A stretch of 6,309 bases of DNA from Alphaproteobacteria bacterium (GTDB taxonomy: Bacteria > Pseudomonadota > Alphaproteobacteria > UBA828), in assembly GCA_030604165.1 (NCBI GenBank), contig JAUVWK010000168.1, positions 1-6,309 on the forward strand, in the 5' to 3' direction. Under the pieces are notes generated by a model that saw nothing but the letters and a program-made list of their open reading frames with translations, was not told the origin of the DNA and made no database searches. Below, in pieces: positions 1-6,309 of the stretch. Positions within the stretch are counted from its first letter, which is position 1. Each line of letters opens with the position of its first letter. Position numbers and translations under genes: made by a program.

Positions 1-1361
1 AACACCGTGCCGGCATAATCCGCGAGCATTTCCTGCAACAGGTCGAGGGTCTCGAGGTCGAGGTCGTTGGTCGGCTCGTCCAGCACCAGCAGGTTCGACG
101 GCCTGGCCAAGGCCCGCGCCAGCATGAGCCGGCCGCGCTCGCCGCCCGAGAGTACGCCCACCGGGGTCCGCGCCTGCTCGGGCGTGAAGAGAAAGTCCTT
201 CATATAACCGACGATGTGGCGCGGCCGCCCGGCGACGATCACCGTGTCGCCGCCGCCGGTCAGGGTCTCGGCCAAGGTGTCGCCGGGATTCATGCTTTCG
301 CGCTGTTGCTCGAGGGTGGCGATTTGCAGGTTCGCGCCGTGCCGCACGCTGCCTTCATCCGGCGCCAAGGCGCCGGTCAATAGGTTCAGCAGCGTCGTCT
401 TGCCGGCGCCGTTGGGACCGACGATACCGACCCGGTCGCCGCGCTGAACCCGAAGCGAAAGGCCGCGCACCACGGGCGGGCCGTCATAGCCCTTGGCGAT
501 CCCCGCGGCCTCGATTACCAGCTTGCCCGAGAGCGCGCCGTCGGGCGCCGCCAGGTTGACCGCGCCGGTGGCGCGGCGCTGGTCGCGCCGCTTCGCGCGC
601 AGCGCCCGCAAGGCGCGCAAGCGGCCTTGATTGCGCTTGCGCCGCGCCGTGACGCCCTTGTGCAGCCACTCGGTTTCCGCCGCGATCTTGCGCTTCAGCT
701 TGTAGCGCTCGCGCTCTTGTTGTTCGAAAACCTCGTCGCGCCAGGGCTCGAACGCGGCGAAGCCCCGCTCCAGGCGGCGCGTGCAACCCTGGTTGAGCCA
801 GACCGTGGCGCGCGACAGGGTCTCCAGAAAGCGCCGGTCGTGGCTGACCAGCAGCAAGGCGGAGCGCAAGCCCCGCAGCTCGCGCTCCAGCCACTCGATG
901 GCCGGCAGATCGAGATGGTTGGTGGGCTCGTCCAGCAGCAGGATGTCGGGCGCGGGCGCCAGGACACGAGCCAGGGCGCAGCGGCGCGCCTCGCCGCCCG
1001 ACAGCTGCGCCGGGTCGGCGGCGCCGTCGAGGCCCAACTGCGCCAGCAGGGTGGGCGCGCGGTGGCGGTCGTCGCCGGGAGCCAGGCCCGCCTCGACATA
1101 GGCCAGCGCCGTCGGAAAGCCCGCCAGGTCGGGCTCCTGCGGCAGATAGCGCACGGTCGAACCCGGCTGCACGAAGCGCTCGCCGGCATCGAAATCGGTG
1201 AGCCCGGCGGCGATCTTGAGCAGCGTCGATTTGCCCGAGCCGTTGCGCCCGACGAGGCAAAGCCGATCGCCTGCCGAAATCGACAGCTCCGCGCCTTCGA
1301 GCAACGGCGTGCCGCCGAAGGTCAGGTGGAGATCGCGCAGAATCAGAATCGGTGGCGCCAT
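1..1361 (-). CDS. uup: Uup-type ABC-F ATPase (3' end cut by window edge)
   Basis: This is a cytosolic, ribosome-associated ABC-F ATPase of the Uup branch; it has no membrane domain. The frame is open for 453 codons from ATG 1361-1359 to the left edge. Visible in order: first ATPase domain with Walker A GRNGSGKS (residues 38-45), Q-loop YLPQEP (72-77), signature LSGGE (120-124), Walker B LLLDEPTNHLD (141-151) and the switch histidine in VSHDR (172-176). A basic helical linker follows (about 205-265), containing EWLHKGVTARRKRNQGRLRA (231-250), which resembles the E. coli Uup linker. The second domain has Walker A GPNGAGKT (315-322), signature LSGGE (404-408) and LVLDEPTNDLD (425-435), after which the window ends. 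Uup proteins are usually about 600-640 residues, so the end of domain 2 and any C-terminal coiled coil are missing. All catalytic motifs present are intact. Uup is linked to translation and to limiting transposon excision. No good ribosome binding site precedes the start, but the product opens like alphaproteobacterial Uup. Confidence 0.93.
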   Translation of the reverse strand, partial: MAPPILILRDLHLTFGGTPLLEGAELSISAGDRLCLVGRNGSGKSTLLKIAAGLTDFDAGERFVQPGSTVRYLPQEPDLAGFPTALAYVEAGLAPGDDRHRAPTLLAQLGLDGAADPAQLSGGEARRCALARVLAPAPDILLLDEPTNHLDLPAIEWLERELRGLRSALLLVSHDRRFLETLSRATVWLNQGCTRRLERGFAAFEPWRDEVFEQQERERYKLKRKIAAETEWLHKGVTARRKRNQGRLRALRALRAKRRDQRRATGAVNLAAPDGALSGKLVIEAAGIAKGYDGPPVVRGLSLRVQRGDRVGIVGPNGAGKTTLLNLLTGALAPDEGSVRHGANLQIATLEQQRESMNPGDTLAETLTGGGDTVIVAGRPRHIVGYMKDFLFTPEQARTPVGVLSGGERGRLMLARALARPSNLLVLDEPTNDLDLETLDLLQEMLADYAGTV

Positions 1362-1420
1362 GGGCTTCGTGTACAGGACCGCACCGGAAGACGGCAAGCC
1401 GCCAGAACCCGGCGCCGGCC
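1362..1420. other. hyuB-uup intergenic gap
   Basis: These 59 bases are the only non-coding stretch in the window. On the minus strand the gap runs from the hyuB TAG stop to the uup ATG. It holds a 10-base perfect palindrome (CCGGCGCCGG, 1409-1418) and an overlapping short hairpin (1400-1414), with no T-run. No clear Shine-Dalgarno sequence lies just before the uup ATG; the nearest purine stretch is GAAG, only 3 bases away. A TTGCCG that could serve as a -35 element is present, but 17 bases on there is no credible -10. Whether uup has its own promoter here or is reached by read-through cannot be decided from the sequence. Confidence 0.6.
1400..1414 (-). terminator. weak hairpin after hyuB, possible attenuator
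   Basis: Read on the minus strand, CGCCGG GTT CTGGCG can fold into a 6-bp stem (one G-T pair) with a 3-base loop, starting 6 bases after the hyuB stop codon. No U-tract follows, so it does not meet the criteria for an intrinsic terminator. It could be a transcript-end stabiliser, a partial attenuator, or chance in GC-rich DNA. Confidence 0.15.
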
Positions 1421-3169
1421 CTACTCCGCCGCCAACTGCGCCCGGCGCGCGGCGGTGGCGGGCGCGTCGACGTCGGGCGGCTCGCCCATGAGGACGACGC
1501 CGAACAATCGCGCTGCCTCGTCGGCCGTGTAATAGCCGCGGCGCACGTCGCGCGCCACCAGCGCCGGCTCGCGCTGGAGCGGTTCGCCATAGCCGCCGCC
1601 GCCCGGGGTCGACACCCGCACGACGTCGCCTTCCTCGAGTTCGATGTCCTGGTCCTTGGAGAGATGCGGCGGCCGATAGACCCCGCTCTTGCGCTCGACC
1701 GCGACCGTGTTGACCCCGCCGGTGGCGCCGCCGAGCGCGCCGTTGGGGCCGACGCGGCCGTGATCCATCACCATCGAGGCGCGCGCCGTGCCGCGCCTGA
1801 GCCGCACCCGGTAATTGACGCCGAAGCCGCCGCGCTGGCGGCCCGCGCCGCCCGAGCCCTCGTGCAGGGAATATTCCTCGAACAACACCGGATAGCGCTG
1901 CTCGAAGACCTCGATCGGCGTGGTCTTGGAAATGCCGATGGTCGAGCAGCCGTTGGTCAGGCCGTCGCAGGCGGCCGAGCCGCCATAGCCGCCGCCCGAG
2001 ATCACATACATCACATAGGCGCGGCCCTTGGCGGGGTCGAAGCCGCCGAGCGCGAAATTGCCCGAGGTGCCGGCGGGCGCGGCGAACAGGCGCTCGGGAA
2101 TCGCCTCGACCAAGGCGTCGAACACGGCCTCGGCGATACGCTGGCTGACCTCGGCCGCGCAGCCCGAGACCGGGCGCGGATATTCCGCATAAAGGAAGGT
2201 GCCGCGCGGCTCGGCGATATGCAGCGGCTCGAAGGTGCCGGCGTTGATCGGCACTTCCGGAAAGATGTGCTTGATGGCGAGATAGATCGCCGACTTGGTG
2301 GTGGCGATGACGCTGTTCATCGGCCCGCGACAGGGCGGGCTCGAGCCGGTCATGTCGAAATAGAGCTCCTCACCCGCCTTGCGCACCGCCATGACGATCT
2401 CCAGCGGCTCGTCCACCACCCCGTCGGAATCGACATAGGCCGTGCCGCGATAGTTGCCGTCGGGGATGGTCGCGATCTTGGCCCGCATCTGGCGCGCGGC
2501 GCGGCGGCGCAGCTCGACGATGCAATCGCTCACCAGCGCCTCGCCATATTTGTCGAGCAGCGCGGTGAGCCGCGCGCCGCCGACATGGAGCGCCGCGGCC
2601 TGGGCCTTGATGTCGCCGATGCGCTGGTCGGCGATGCGGATGTTGGAGAGGATGATCGACAGGATCTCCTGGTCGATCTCGCCCTCCTTGTAGAGCTTGA
2701 CCGGCGGCAGCCGCAGCCCCTCCTGCTCAATCTCGGTGGCGTTGGCGGAGAAGCCACCCGGCACCGAGCCGCCGGTGTCGGGCCAGTGGCCGGTGTTGGC
2801 GAGCCAGGCGAACAACGCGCCCTGGTAGCAGAACGGCATGACGAAGCGCACATCCATCAGGTGGGTGCCGCCCAGATAGGGGTCGTTGACCACGAACATG
2901 TCGCCCGGCCGCACCTCGCCCGCCCGGCCCACCCGCTCGATCACCGCGCGGGTGGAAAACTGCATGGTGCCGACGAACACCGGCAGGCCGAGCTCGCCCT
3001 GGGCGATAAGCGCGCCGTCGTCCTTGTGGTAGATGCCGTCGGAGCGGTCCAGCGCCTCCGAGATCACCGGGCTGAAAGCGGCGCGCACGAAGGCTAGGTC
3101 CATCTCGTTGCAGACCTGTTGCAGGCCGCTCTGCATCACCGCAAGGGTGACCGGATCGAGCGCGCTCAT
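1421..3169 (-). CDS. hyuB: Hydantoinase/oxoprolinase beta subunit (HyuB family)
   Basis: This is a 582-residue HyuB-family protein (Pfam Hydantoinase_B type), the usual length for the family. With HyuA it forms a cytosolic ATP-dependent enzyme acting on cyclic amides such as N-methylhydantoin, hydantoin or 5-oxoproline; the actual substrate is unknown. Visible landmarks are FSPVISEALDRSDGIYHKDD (32-51), GALIAQ (52-57), the family block NDPYLGGTHLMDV (95-107), NTGHWPDTGGSVPG (125-138), the long central helical region (about 140-230), MDHGRVGPNGALGG (468-481) and the C-terminal glycine-rich TPGGGGYGEP (521-530). A tail of about 50 residues follows. The chosen ATG (3169-3167) overlaps the hyuA TGA as ATGA and has GAGG 7 bases upstream; the frame stays open further upstream, but that stretch lies inside hyuA. 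Some blocks differ from those I recall for typical members (GHWPDTGG rather than GHHADIGG-like; FSPVISEALDRSDG rather than FSPNIKERRDYS-like), which suggests a distinct substrate subgroup. Confidence 0.93.
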   Translation of the reverse strand: MSALDPVTLAVMQSGLQQVCNEMDLAFVRAAFSPVISEALDRSDGIYHKDDGALIAQGELGLPVFVGTMQFSTRAVIERVGRAGEVRPGDMFVVNDPYLGGTHLMDVRFVMPFCYQGALFAWLANTGHWPDTGGSVPGGFSANATEIEQEGLRLPPVKLYKEGEIDQEILSIILSNIRIADQRIGDIKAQAAALHVGGARLTALLDKYGEALVSDCIVELRRRAARQMRAKIATIPDGNYRGTAYVDSDGVVDEPLEIVMAVRKAGEELYFDMTGSSPPCRGPMNSVIATTKSAIYLAIKHIFPEVPINAGTFEPLHIAEPRGTFLYAEYPRPVSGCAAEVSQRIAEAVFDALVEAIPERLFAAPAGTSGNFALGGFDPAKGRAYVMYVISGGGYGGSAACDGLTNGCSTIGISKTTPIEVFEQRYPVLFEEYSLHEGSGGAGRQRGGFGVNYRVRLRRGTARASMVMDHGRVGPNGALGGATGGVNTVAVERKSGVYRPPHLSKDQDIELEEGDVVRVSTPGGGGYGEPLQREPALVARDVRRGYYTADEAARLFGVVLMGEPPDVDAPATAARRAQLAAE

Positions 3170-5205
3170 GGCTCGACCTCGAGGATCAGATTGCCGAGCG
3201 TATCGAGAGCGACCCGGTTGCCCGGCTCCACCACCGTGGTGCAATCGAGCTGGATGATGATGGCCGGACCGGCGAAGACGGCGTCGGCCGGCAGTTGGCG
3301 ACGCTCGTAGATCGGCGTCTCGCGCCAACCGGATTCGAACCAGACCTGGCGGACGCCGCTTTGCGCCTCGGCCAGCGTGGCCGCCTGCCCGCGCCCCGCC
3401 AGCGCGGCCAGCGGCACGGCCGGGCGGCGCCCGATCGCGGCACTGTGCAGATTGACCAGCACGGCGCGGATCTCCGGCAGCTCGACCTTGAAGCGCTCCC
3501 AATAGGCGGCCTCGAAATCCTCTTGCAGCTCGGCCACGGTCACGGCCGGACCCGCGATGGGCAAGGTCAACAGATGGGTCTGCCCCTCGAACTGCATATC
3601 GGCGAAATGCAGAAACGCGACGTCGTCGACGGCGACGCCCTCGCGCGCGATGGTGGCGCGGCCTTCGGCGATCTGGGCCTCGAGAACGGCGCGGGCCTCG
3701 GCGATCTCCAGCGCCGCCAGCGGCGTGTTCAAGGTGTTGACATAGTCGTGCCGCAGATCGGCGGCGATACAGCCGATGGCGTTGGTGATGCCGGGCCGCG
3801 CCGGGATCATGACCCGCGGGATGCTCAGCTCGCGCGCCAACGCGGCCGCGTGCATGGGTCCGGCGCCGCCGAACGCGAACAGGGTGAAATCGCGCGGATC
3901 GTGGCCGCGCGCCAGCGAGACCATGCGGATCGCGCCGGCCATGCGGTCGTTGGCGATGCGCAGGACGGCGGCGGCGGCGGCCTCGCCGTCGAGCCCGAGC
4001 GGCGCGCCGACCTCGGCCGCGATGACGTCGCGCACGCGATCGCGCGTGACGGGATTATCGACCGCGAGCAGGCCTTCGGGATCGAGCCGGCCGAGCACCA
4101 GATTGGCGTCTGTCAGGGTCGGGCGCGTGCCACCCCGGCCATAGCAGATCGGCCCCGGCGCCGCGCCGGCGCTGAGCGGCCCCACTTGCAGCAGGCCGGC
4201 ATCGTTCAGAAAGGCGATCGAGCCGCCGCCCGCGCCGATGGTGTGCACGTCGACCATCGGCACGTGGATCGGCATGGCGTATTCCAGCTCCATCTCGGAG
4301 GTGACCTGCGGCACGCCGTCCTGGACCAGGCCGACGTCGCAGCTGGTGCCGCCGGCATCGAAGGTGATCAGCTTCTCGGCGCCGACCGCGCGCGCGATCG
4401 CGGCCGCCGCCATGACCCCCGACGCCGGCCCGGACATCACCGTCTTGACCGCCGCCTCGGCGACGATGCGCGACGAGACGCTGCCGCCGTTGCCCTGCAT
4501 GACCAGCAGATCGTGGGCGAAACCGCGGGCCGAGAGCTCGCCTTGCAGGCGCTCCATATAGCGGTGCAAAACCGGCTGGATCGCCGCGTTCACCGCCGCC
4601 GTGGTGCCGCGCTCATATTCCCGGTATTCGGAGAGGATCGCGTGACCCGCCGTGATGTAGGCGTTGGGCCAGGCGGAGGCCGCGATCTCGACGGCGCGGC
4701 GCTCGTGCGCCGGGTTGCGGTAGCTGTGCAGGAAATGGATGACCAGCGCCTCGCAACCCAGCGCCGCGAGCCGCGCGGCGGCCGCGCGCACCGCCTCTTC
4801 GTCCAAGGGCACAAGGACCTGGCCGTCGGCAGCCATGCGCTCGGGCACCTCGAGGCGCAGCTCGCGCGGAATCAGCGGCTCGAACGAGCCGATCAACCCG
4901 TAAGGCTGCGGCCGCGTGCGCCGGCCCAGCTCGAGCACGTCGCGAAAGCCCTGGGTCGTGATCAGGCCGCAACGCGCGACCTTTCGCTCCAGCAGCGCGT
5001 TGGTGGTGATGGTGGTGCCGTGGCTGATATTGGCCACCCGATCGAGGCGCGCCTCGACCGTCTCCAGCGTCGCCAGCACGCCGAAGGCCTGGTTCTCCAC
5101 CGTGCTCGGCACCTTGGCGATGCGCACGGCCTGCGAGCCCGGCTCCATCAGAACCAGATCGGTAAAAGTGCCGCCGACATCGACGCCGACGATGGCCGCG
5201 CTCAC
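3166..5205 (-). CDS. hyuA: Hydantoinase/oxoprolinase alpha subunit (HyuA family)
   Basis: This 679-residue HyuA-family protein is the ATP-binding partner of the next gene and is predicted to phosphorylate and open a cyclic amide. Domains in order: an N-terminal Hydant_A_N region (about 5-180) with the phosphate-1 motif DVGGTFTD (9-16) and SHGTTITTNALLER (61-74); a core actin-like ATPase region (about 200-490) with MSGPASG (257-263), the phosphate-2 motif DAGGTSCD (283-290), HTIGAGGGSIA (321-331), CYGRGG (354-359), TDANLVLGRL (365-374) and FAFGGAGPMHA (443-453); then a C-terminal domain containing GPAIIIQLDCTTVVEPG (646-662). Length matches N-methylhydantoinase A-type subunits (about 690) and all nucleotide-binding motifs look intact. 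The chosen start is GTG 5205-5203: it overlaps the upstream TGA as GTGA and has GGAG 8 bases before it. A GTG three codons earlier (5214) would sit inside that ribosome binding site. Acetone carboxylase and 5-oxoprolinase relatives share this fold, so hydantoin itself need not be the substrate. Confidence 0.94.
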   Translation of the reverse strand: MSAAIVGVDVGGTFTDLVLMEPGSQAVRIAKVPSTVENQAFGVLATLETVEARLDRVANISHGTTITTNALLERKVARCGLITTQGFRDVLELGRRTRPQPYGLIGSFEPLIPRELRLEVPERMAADGQVLVPLDEEAVRAAAARLAALGCEALVIHFLHSYRNPAHERRAVEIAASAWPNAYITAGHAILSEYREYERGTTAAVNAAIQPVLHRYMERLQGELSARGFAHDLLVMQGNGGSVSSRIVAEAAVKTVMSGPASGVMAAAAIARAVGAEKLITFDAGGTSCDVGLVQDGVPQVTSEMELEYAMPIHVPMVDVHTIGAGGGSIAFLNDAGLLQVGPLSAGAAPGPICYGRGGTRPTLTDANLVLGRLDPEGLLAVDNPVTRDRVRDVIAAEVGAPLGLDGEAAAAAVLRIANDRMAGAIRMVSLARGHDPRDFTLFAFGGAGPMHAAALARELSIPRVMIPARPGITNAIGCIAADLRHDYVNTLNTPLAALEIAEARAVLEAQIAEGRATIAREGVAVDDVAFLHFADMQFEGQTHLLTLPIAGPAVTVAELQEDFEAAYWERFKVELPEIRAVLVNLHSAAIGRRPAVPLAALAGRGQAATLAEAQSGVRQVWFESGWRETPIYERRQLPADAVFAGPAIIIQLDCTTVVEPGNRVALDTLGNLILEVEP
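3177..3180 (-). promoter_or_regulatory. hyuB ribosome binding site
   Basis: GAGG (within CGAGGT) on the minus strand lies inside the last codons of hyuA, 7 bases before the hyuB ATG at 3169. It fixes the hyuB start and, with the ATGA overlap at 3169-3166, implies coupled translation of the two subunits. Confidence 0.7.
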
Positions 5206-6071
5206 GGCAGGCACTCCGGCAGAGCTTGCAAGCGGGCGTCGCCGACGACGCGGCTCGCGCCCTGCAACGCCAGATAGGCGCTGACGATCAGCCCTCGGGC
5301 CCGCATCGCCTCGGCGCTCGCCGCGCCGGCCGCCAGCGCCGCCCCGATCGCCTCGTCCGGCAGCGCCGCGACCGCCACCGTCACGGGCAGGTCGCCGAGA
5401 TCGCCATCGTCGCTCAGCTCGTCGGCCGGCGCGCGCTCGACCGCCGCGTGCGCCACATTCACGTCATTGGCGATCAGCGTCGCCGCCGCGTCCGCCGCCG
5501 CCGCCGTTTGGCCCAGCACCGTCACCGCGTCGGCGATGCCGAGCGAGAGCGAGCGGCCGCGCCAGCCCAAGGTGGCGAGACCGCGCACCGGCATGCCGTG
5601 CGCGAGCGCCACCCGGGCGTCGACCGCCGGCGCATCCTCGCGATCGACGATACCGGCCGAGAATTCTTCGCCCGGCGCGAGATGGAGCGCGATATCGCCG
5701 CCATTGTTGGCGTAGGCGCGGCCGAGCCGGCGGCCCGCGACCATGGCGGCCAGAACCTCGTCGGCGACCGCGCCGGCCACCGCCGCCATGGGCGTGATGT
5801 AGCGCGCGCGGTGGGGCCAAACGGCCGCGCCCATGCGCCGGGCGACCGCGCCGCGCAACAGCGGCCGCGCCGCGCCGAGGGGCGTGCGCAACAGCGCCAG
5901 CTCTTGCACCAGATCCTCGAGCACGGTTTGGAAGCACGTGGCGGCTTGCCCGTAGGCGCGCTCGATCTCGTCCGCCGCGCCAAAGGCCTCGGCGACGATG
6001 TCGATCGGCCCATGCTGCAAATGCAGCCGGCGGCCATCGGCGAGACGGGCGACCTGCGGCGGCTCGCTCAT
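5202..6071 (-). CDS. UPF0280 family protein (ApbE superfamily, COG2122-like)
   Basis: This 289-residue protein of the UPF0280 family is distantly related to ApbE flavin transferases; its biochemical role is not established. The typical arrangement is visible: an N-terminal beta-rich start (ADGRRLHLQHGPIDIVAEAF, 11-30), a helical stretch (about 32-62), the hallmark ITPMAAVAGAVADEVL (92-107), then YANNGGDIALHL (120-131), comparable to the glycine-rich GGDI element of ApbE. After that comes SLGIADAVTVLGQTAAAADA (176-195), which aligns in character with the ADAL.TA helix of ApbE. There is no signal peptide or membrane segment, so it should be cytosolic, unlike lipoprotein ApbE. The start at ATG 6071-6069 overlaps the upstream TGA as ATGA; an in-frame ATG 14 codons earlier (6113) would overlap the upstream gene deeply and is less likely. 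Only a weak AGG precedes the start, consistent with translational coupling. Its tight place between a putative reductase and HyuAB suggests a role in the same pathway, perhaps flavin or cofactor handling; that part is inference. Confidence 0.88.
   Translation of the reverse strand: MSEPPQVARLADGRRLHLQHGPIDIVAEAFGAADEIERAYGQAATCFQTVLEDLVQELALLRTPLGAARPLLRGAVARRMGAAVWPHRARYITPMAAVAGAVADEVLAAMVAGRRLGRAYANNGGDIALHLAPGEEFSAGIVDREDAPAVDARVALAHGMPVRGLATLGWRGRSLSLGIADAVTVLGQTAAAADAAATLIANDVNVAHAAVERAPADELSDDGDLGDLPVTVAVAALPDEAIGAALAAGAASAEAMRARGLIVSAYLALQGASRVVGDARLQALPECLP
5214..5217 (-). promoter_or_regulatory. hyuA ribosome binding site, decides the start
   Basis: GGAG on the minus strand is followed by an 8-base spacer and then GTG at 5205-5203. 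This favours the 5205 start over the in-frame GTG at 5214, whose first base is the last base of this motif. Confidence 0.7.
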
Positions 6072-6309
6072 GGCCTGGGATCGCCGAGCGGCCAGGGATT
6101 GATCGGGTTCCACGCGGCGGTTTCGAGCGGTTCGCGCGCCAACACGTCGGCGAGGTCGACGATGCTGCCGAGATAGCCGCCAAGGGCGGCATAGTCTTCG
6201 CGGCGCAAAGTGAACTCGATGGGCGAGACCAGCGCCGGCGTCGGCACGTAGCCGAACGACTTGTCGGGCATGCGCAGCACATCGACCATGAAGGTGATGC
6301 CGCCGCCCG
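6068..6309 (-). CDS. C-terminal end of putative 6-hydroxynicotinate reductase-like protein (partial)
   Basis: Only the last 79 complete codons are in the window; the 5' part lies beyond the right edge, and the frame is open up to it. The fragment begins GGGITFMVDVLRMPDKSFGY, continues VPTPALVSPIEFTL (residues 21-34 of the fragment) and ends NPINPWPLGDPRP. This tail matches what I remember of proteins annotated as 6-hydroxynicotinate reductase, often found next to UPF0280 genes in Rhizobiales and relatives, but the match is from memory and the diagnostic N-terminal part cannot be seen. The characterised Eubacterium barkeri enzyme reduces 6-hydroxynicotinate to 1,4,5,6-tetrahydro-6-oxonicotinate, a cyclic amide, using reduced ferredoxin. 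The stop codon (TGA, 6070-6068) overlaps the next ATG, so the gene is translationally coupled to the UPF0280 gene. The methionine at 6289 is internal, not a start. The CDS is certain; the name is moderate. Confidence 0.55.
   Translation of the reverse strand, partial: GGGITFMVDVLRMPDKSFGYVPTPALVSPIEFTLRREDYAALGGYLGSIVDLADVLAREPLETAAWNPINPWPLGDPRP

Noticed and set aside
1409..1418. CCGGCGCCGG palindrome as an operator
   Set aside because: It is a single 10-base all-G/C palindrome in GC-rich DNA, with no second copy nearby and no promoter beside it; chance is an adequate explanation.
484..1590. Minus-strand open frame (368 codons) overlapping uup and the hyuB end
   Set aside because: It is out of frame with both genes and translates to Arg/Ala-rich sequence; the correct uup frame over the same DNA carries every ABC-F motif.
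1352..3097. Long plus-strand open frame (581 codons) antisense to hyuB
   Set aside because: It is arginine/alanine/histidine-rich, low-complexity translation with no recognisable domain, lying opposite an intact HyuB. Long antisense frames are expected in GC-rich coding DNA.
3170..3502. N-terminal extension of hyuB by 111 codons
   Set aside because: The frame is open, but its translation is low complexity and lies wholly inside hyuA. The ATG at 3169 has a good ribosome binding site, an ATGA overlap and the family-like start MSALDPVTLAVMQSGLQQVC.
3295..5277. Long plus-strand open frame (660 codons) antisense to hyuA
   Set aside because: It shows the same compositional signature of an antisense shadow, with no motifs, and covers an intact HyuA with all ATP-binding motifs in place.
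5226..6176. Plus-strand open frame (316 codons) antisense to the UPF0280 gene
   Set aside because: It is Arg/Gly/Ala-rich shadow sequence without family resemblance; the opposite strand carries a coherent UPF0280 protein with overlapping stop/start junctions.
6068..6289. Independent small gene of 73 residues starting at ATG 6289
   Set aside because: The frame continues without a stop to the window edge, and the residues upstream (GGGITF) read as continuous protein, so this is the C-terminus of a larger gene.

Overview
The window is GC-rich DNA (roughly two thirds G+C by eye), and every real gene I can support lies on the minus strand. The strong C/G third-position bias, the tightly overlapping genes and an ABC-F protein opening MAPPILILRDLHLTFGG suggest an alphaproteobacterium, perhaps of the Rhizobiales or Rhodospirillales. 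That placement rests on composition and remembered family resemblance, not on a marker gene.

In transcription order (right to left) the layout is: (1) the 3' end of a gene cut by the window edge (6309-6068), whose tail resembles proteins annotated as 6-hydroxynicotinate reductase; (2) a UPF0280 / ApbE-superfamily protein (6071-5202); (3) a HyuA-type hydantoinase/oxoprolinase alpha subunit (5205-3166); (4) its HyuB-type partner (3169-1421); then a 59-base gap and (5) a Uup-type ABC-F ATPase (1361 to the left edge, 3' end missing).

The first four genes are joined by three successive 4-base stop/start overlaps (ATGA, GTGA, ATGA). They almost certainly form one translationally coupled operon. 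HyuA and HyuB together form an ATP-dependent enzyme that opens cyclic amides (hydantoins, 5-oxoproline and similar rings) or, in related enzymes, carboxylates ketones. If the partial first gene really is an Hnr-like ring reductase, the cluster reads as a catabolic unit: a reductase turns a hydroxylated N-heteroaromatic acid into a cyclic lactam, HyuAB opens the lactam at the cost of ATP, and the ApbE-like UPF0280 protein plays an unknown accessory role. That pathway is inference. The genes and their overlaps are directly visible.

The Uup gene is a housekeeping-type gene and is probably functionally unrelated to its neighbours, although it is co-directional and close enough for read-through. 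No RNA genes, mobile elements, CRISPR arrays, long repeats or convincing promoters were seen. The 59-base hyuB-uup gap is the only stretch without a gene.
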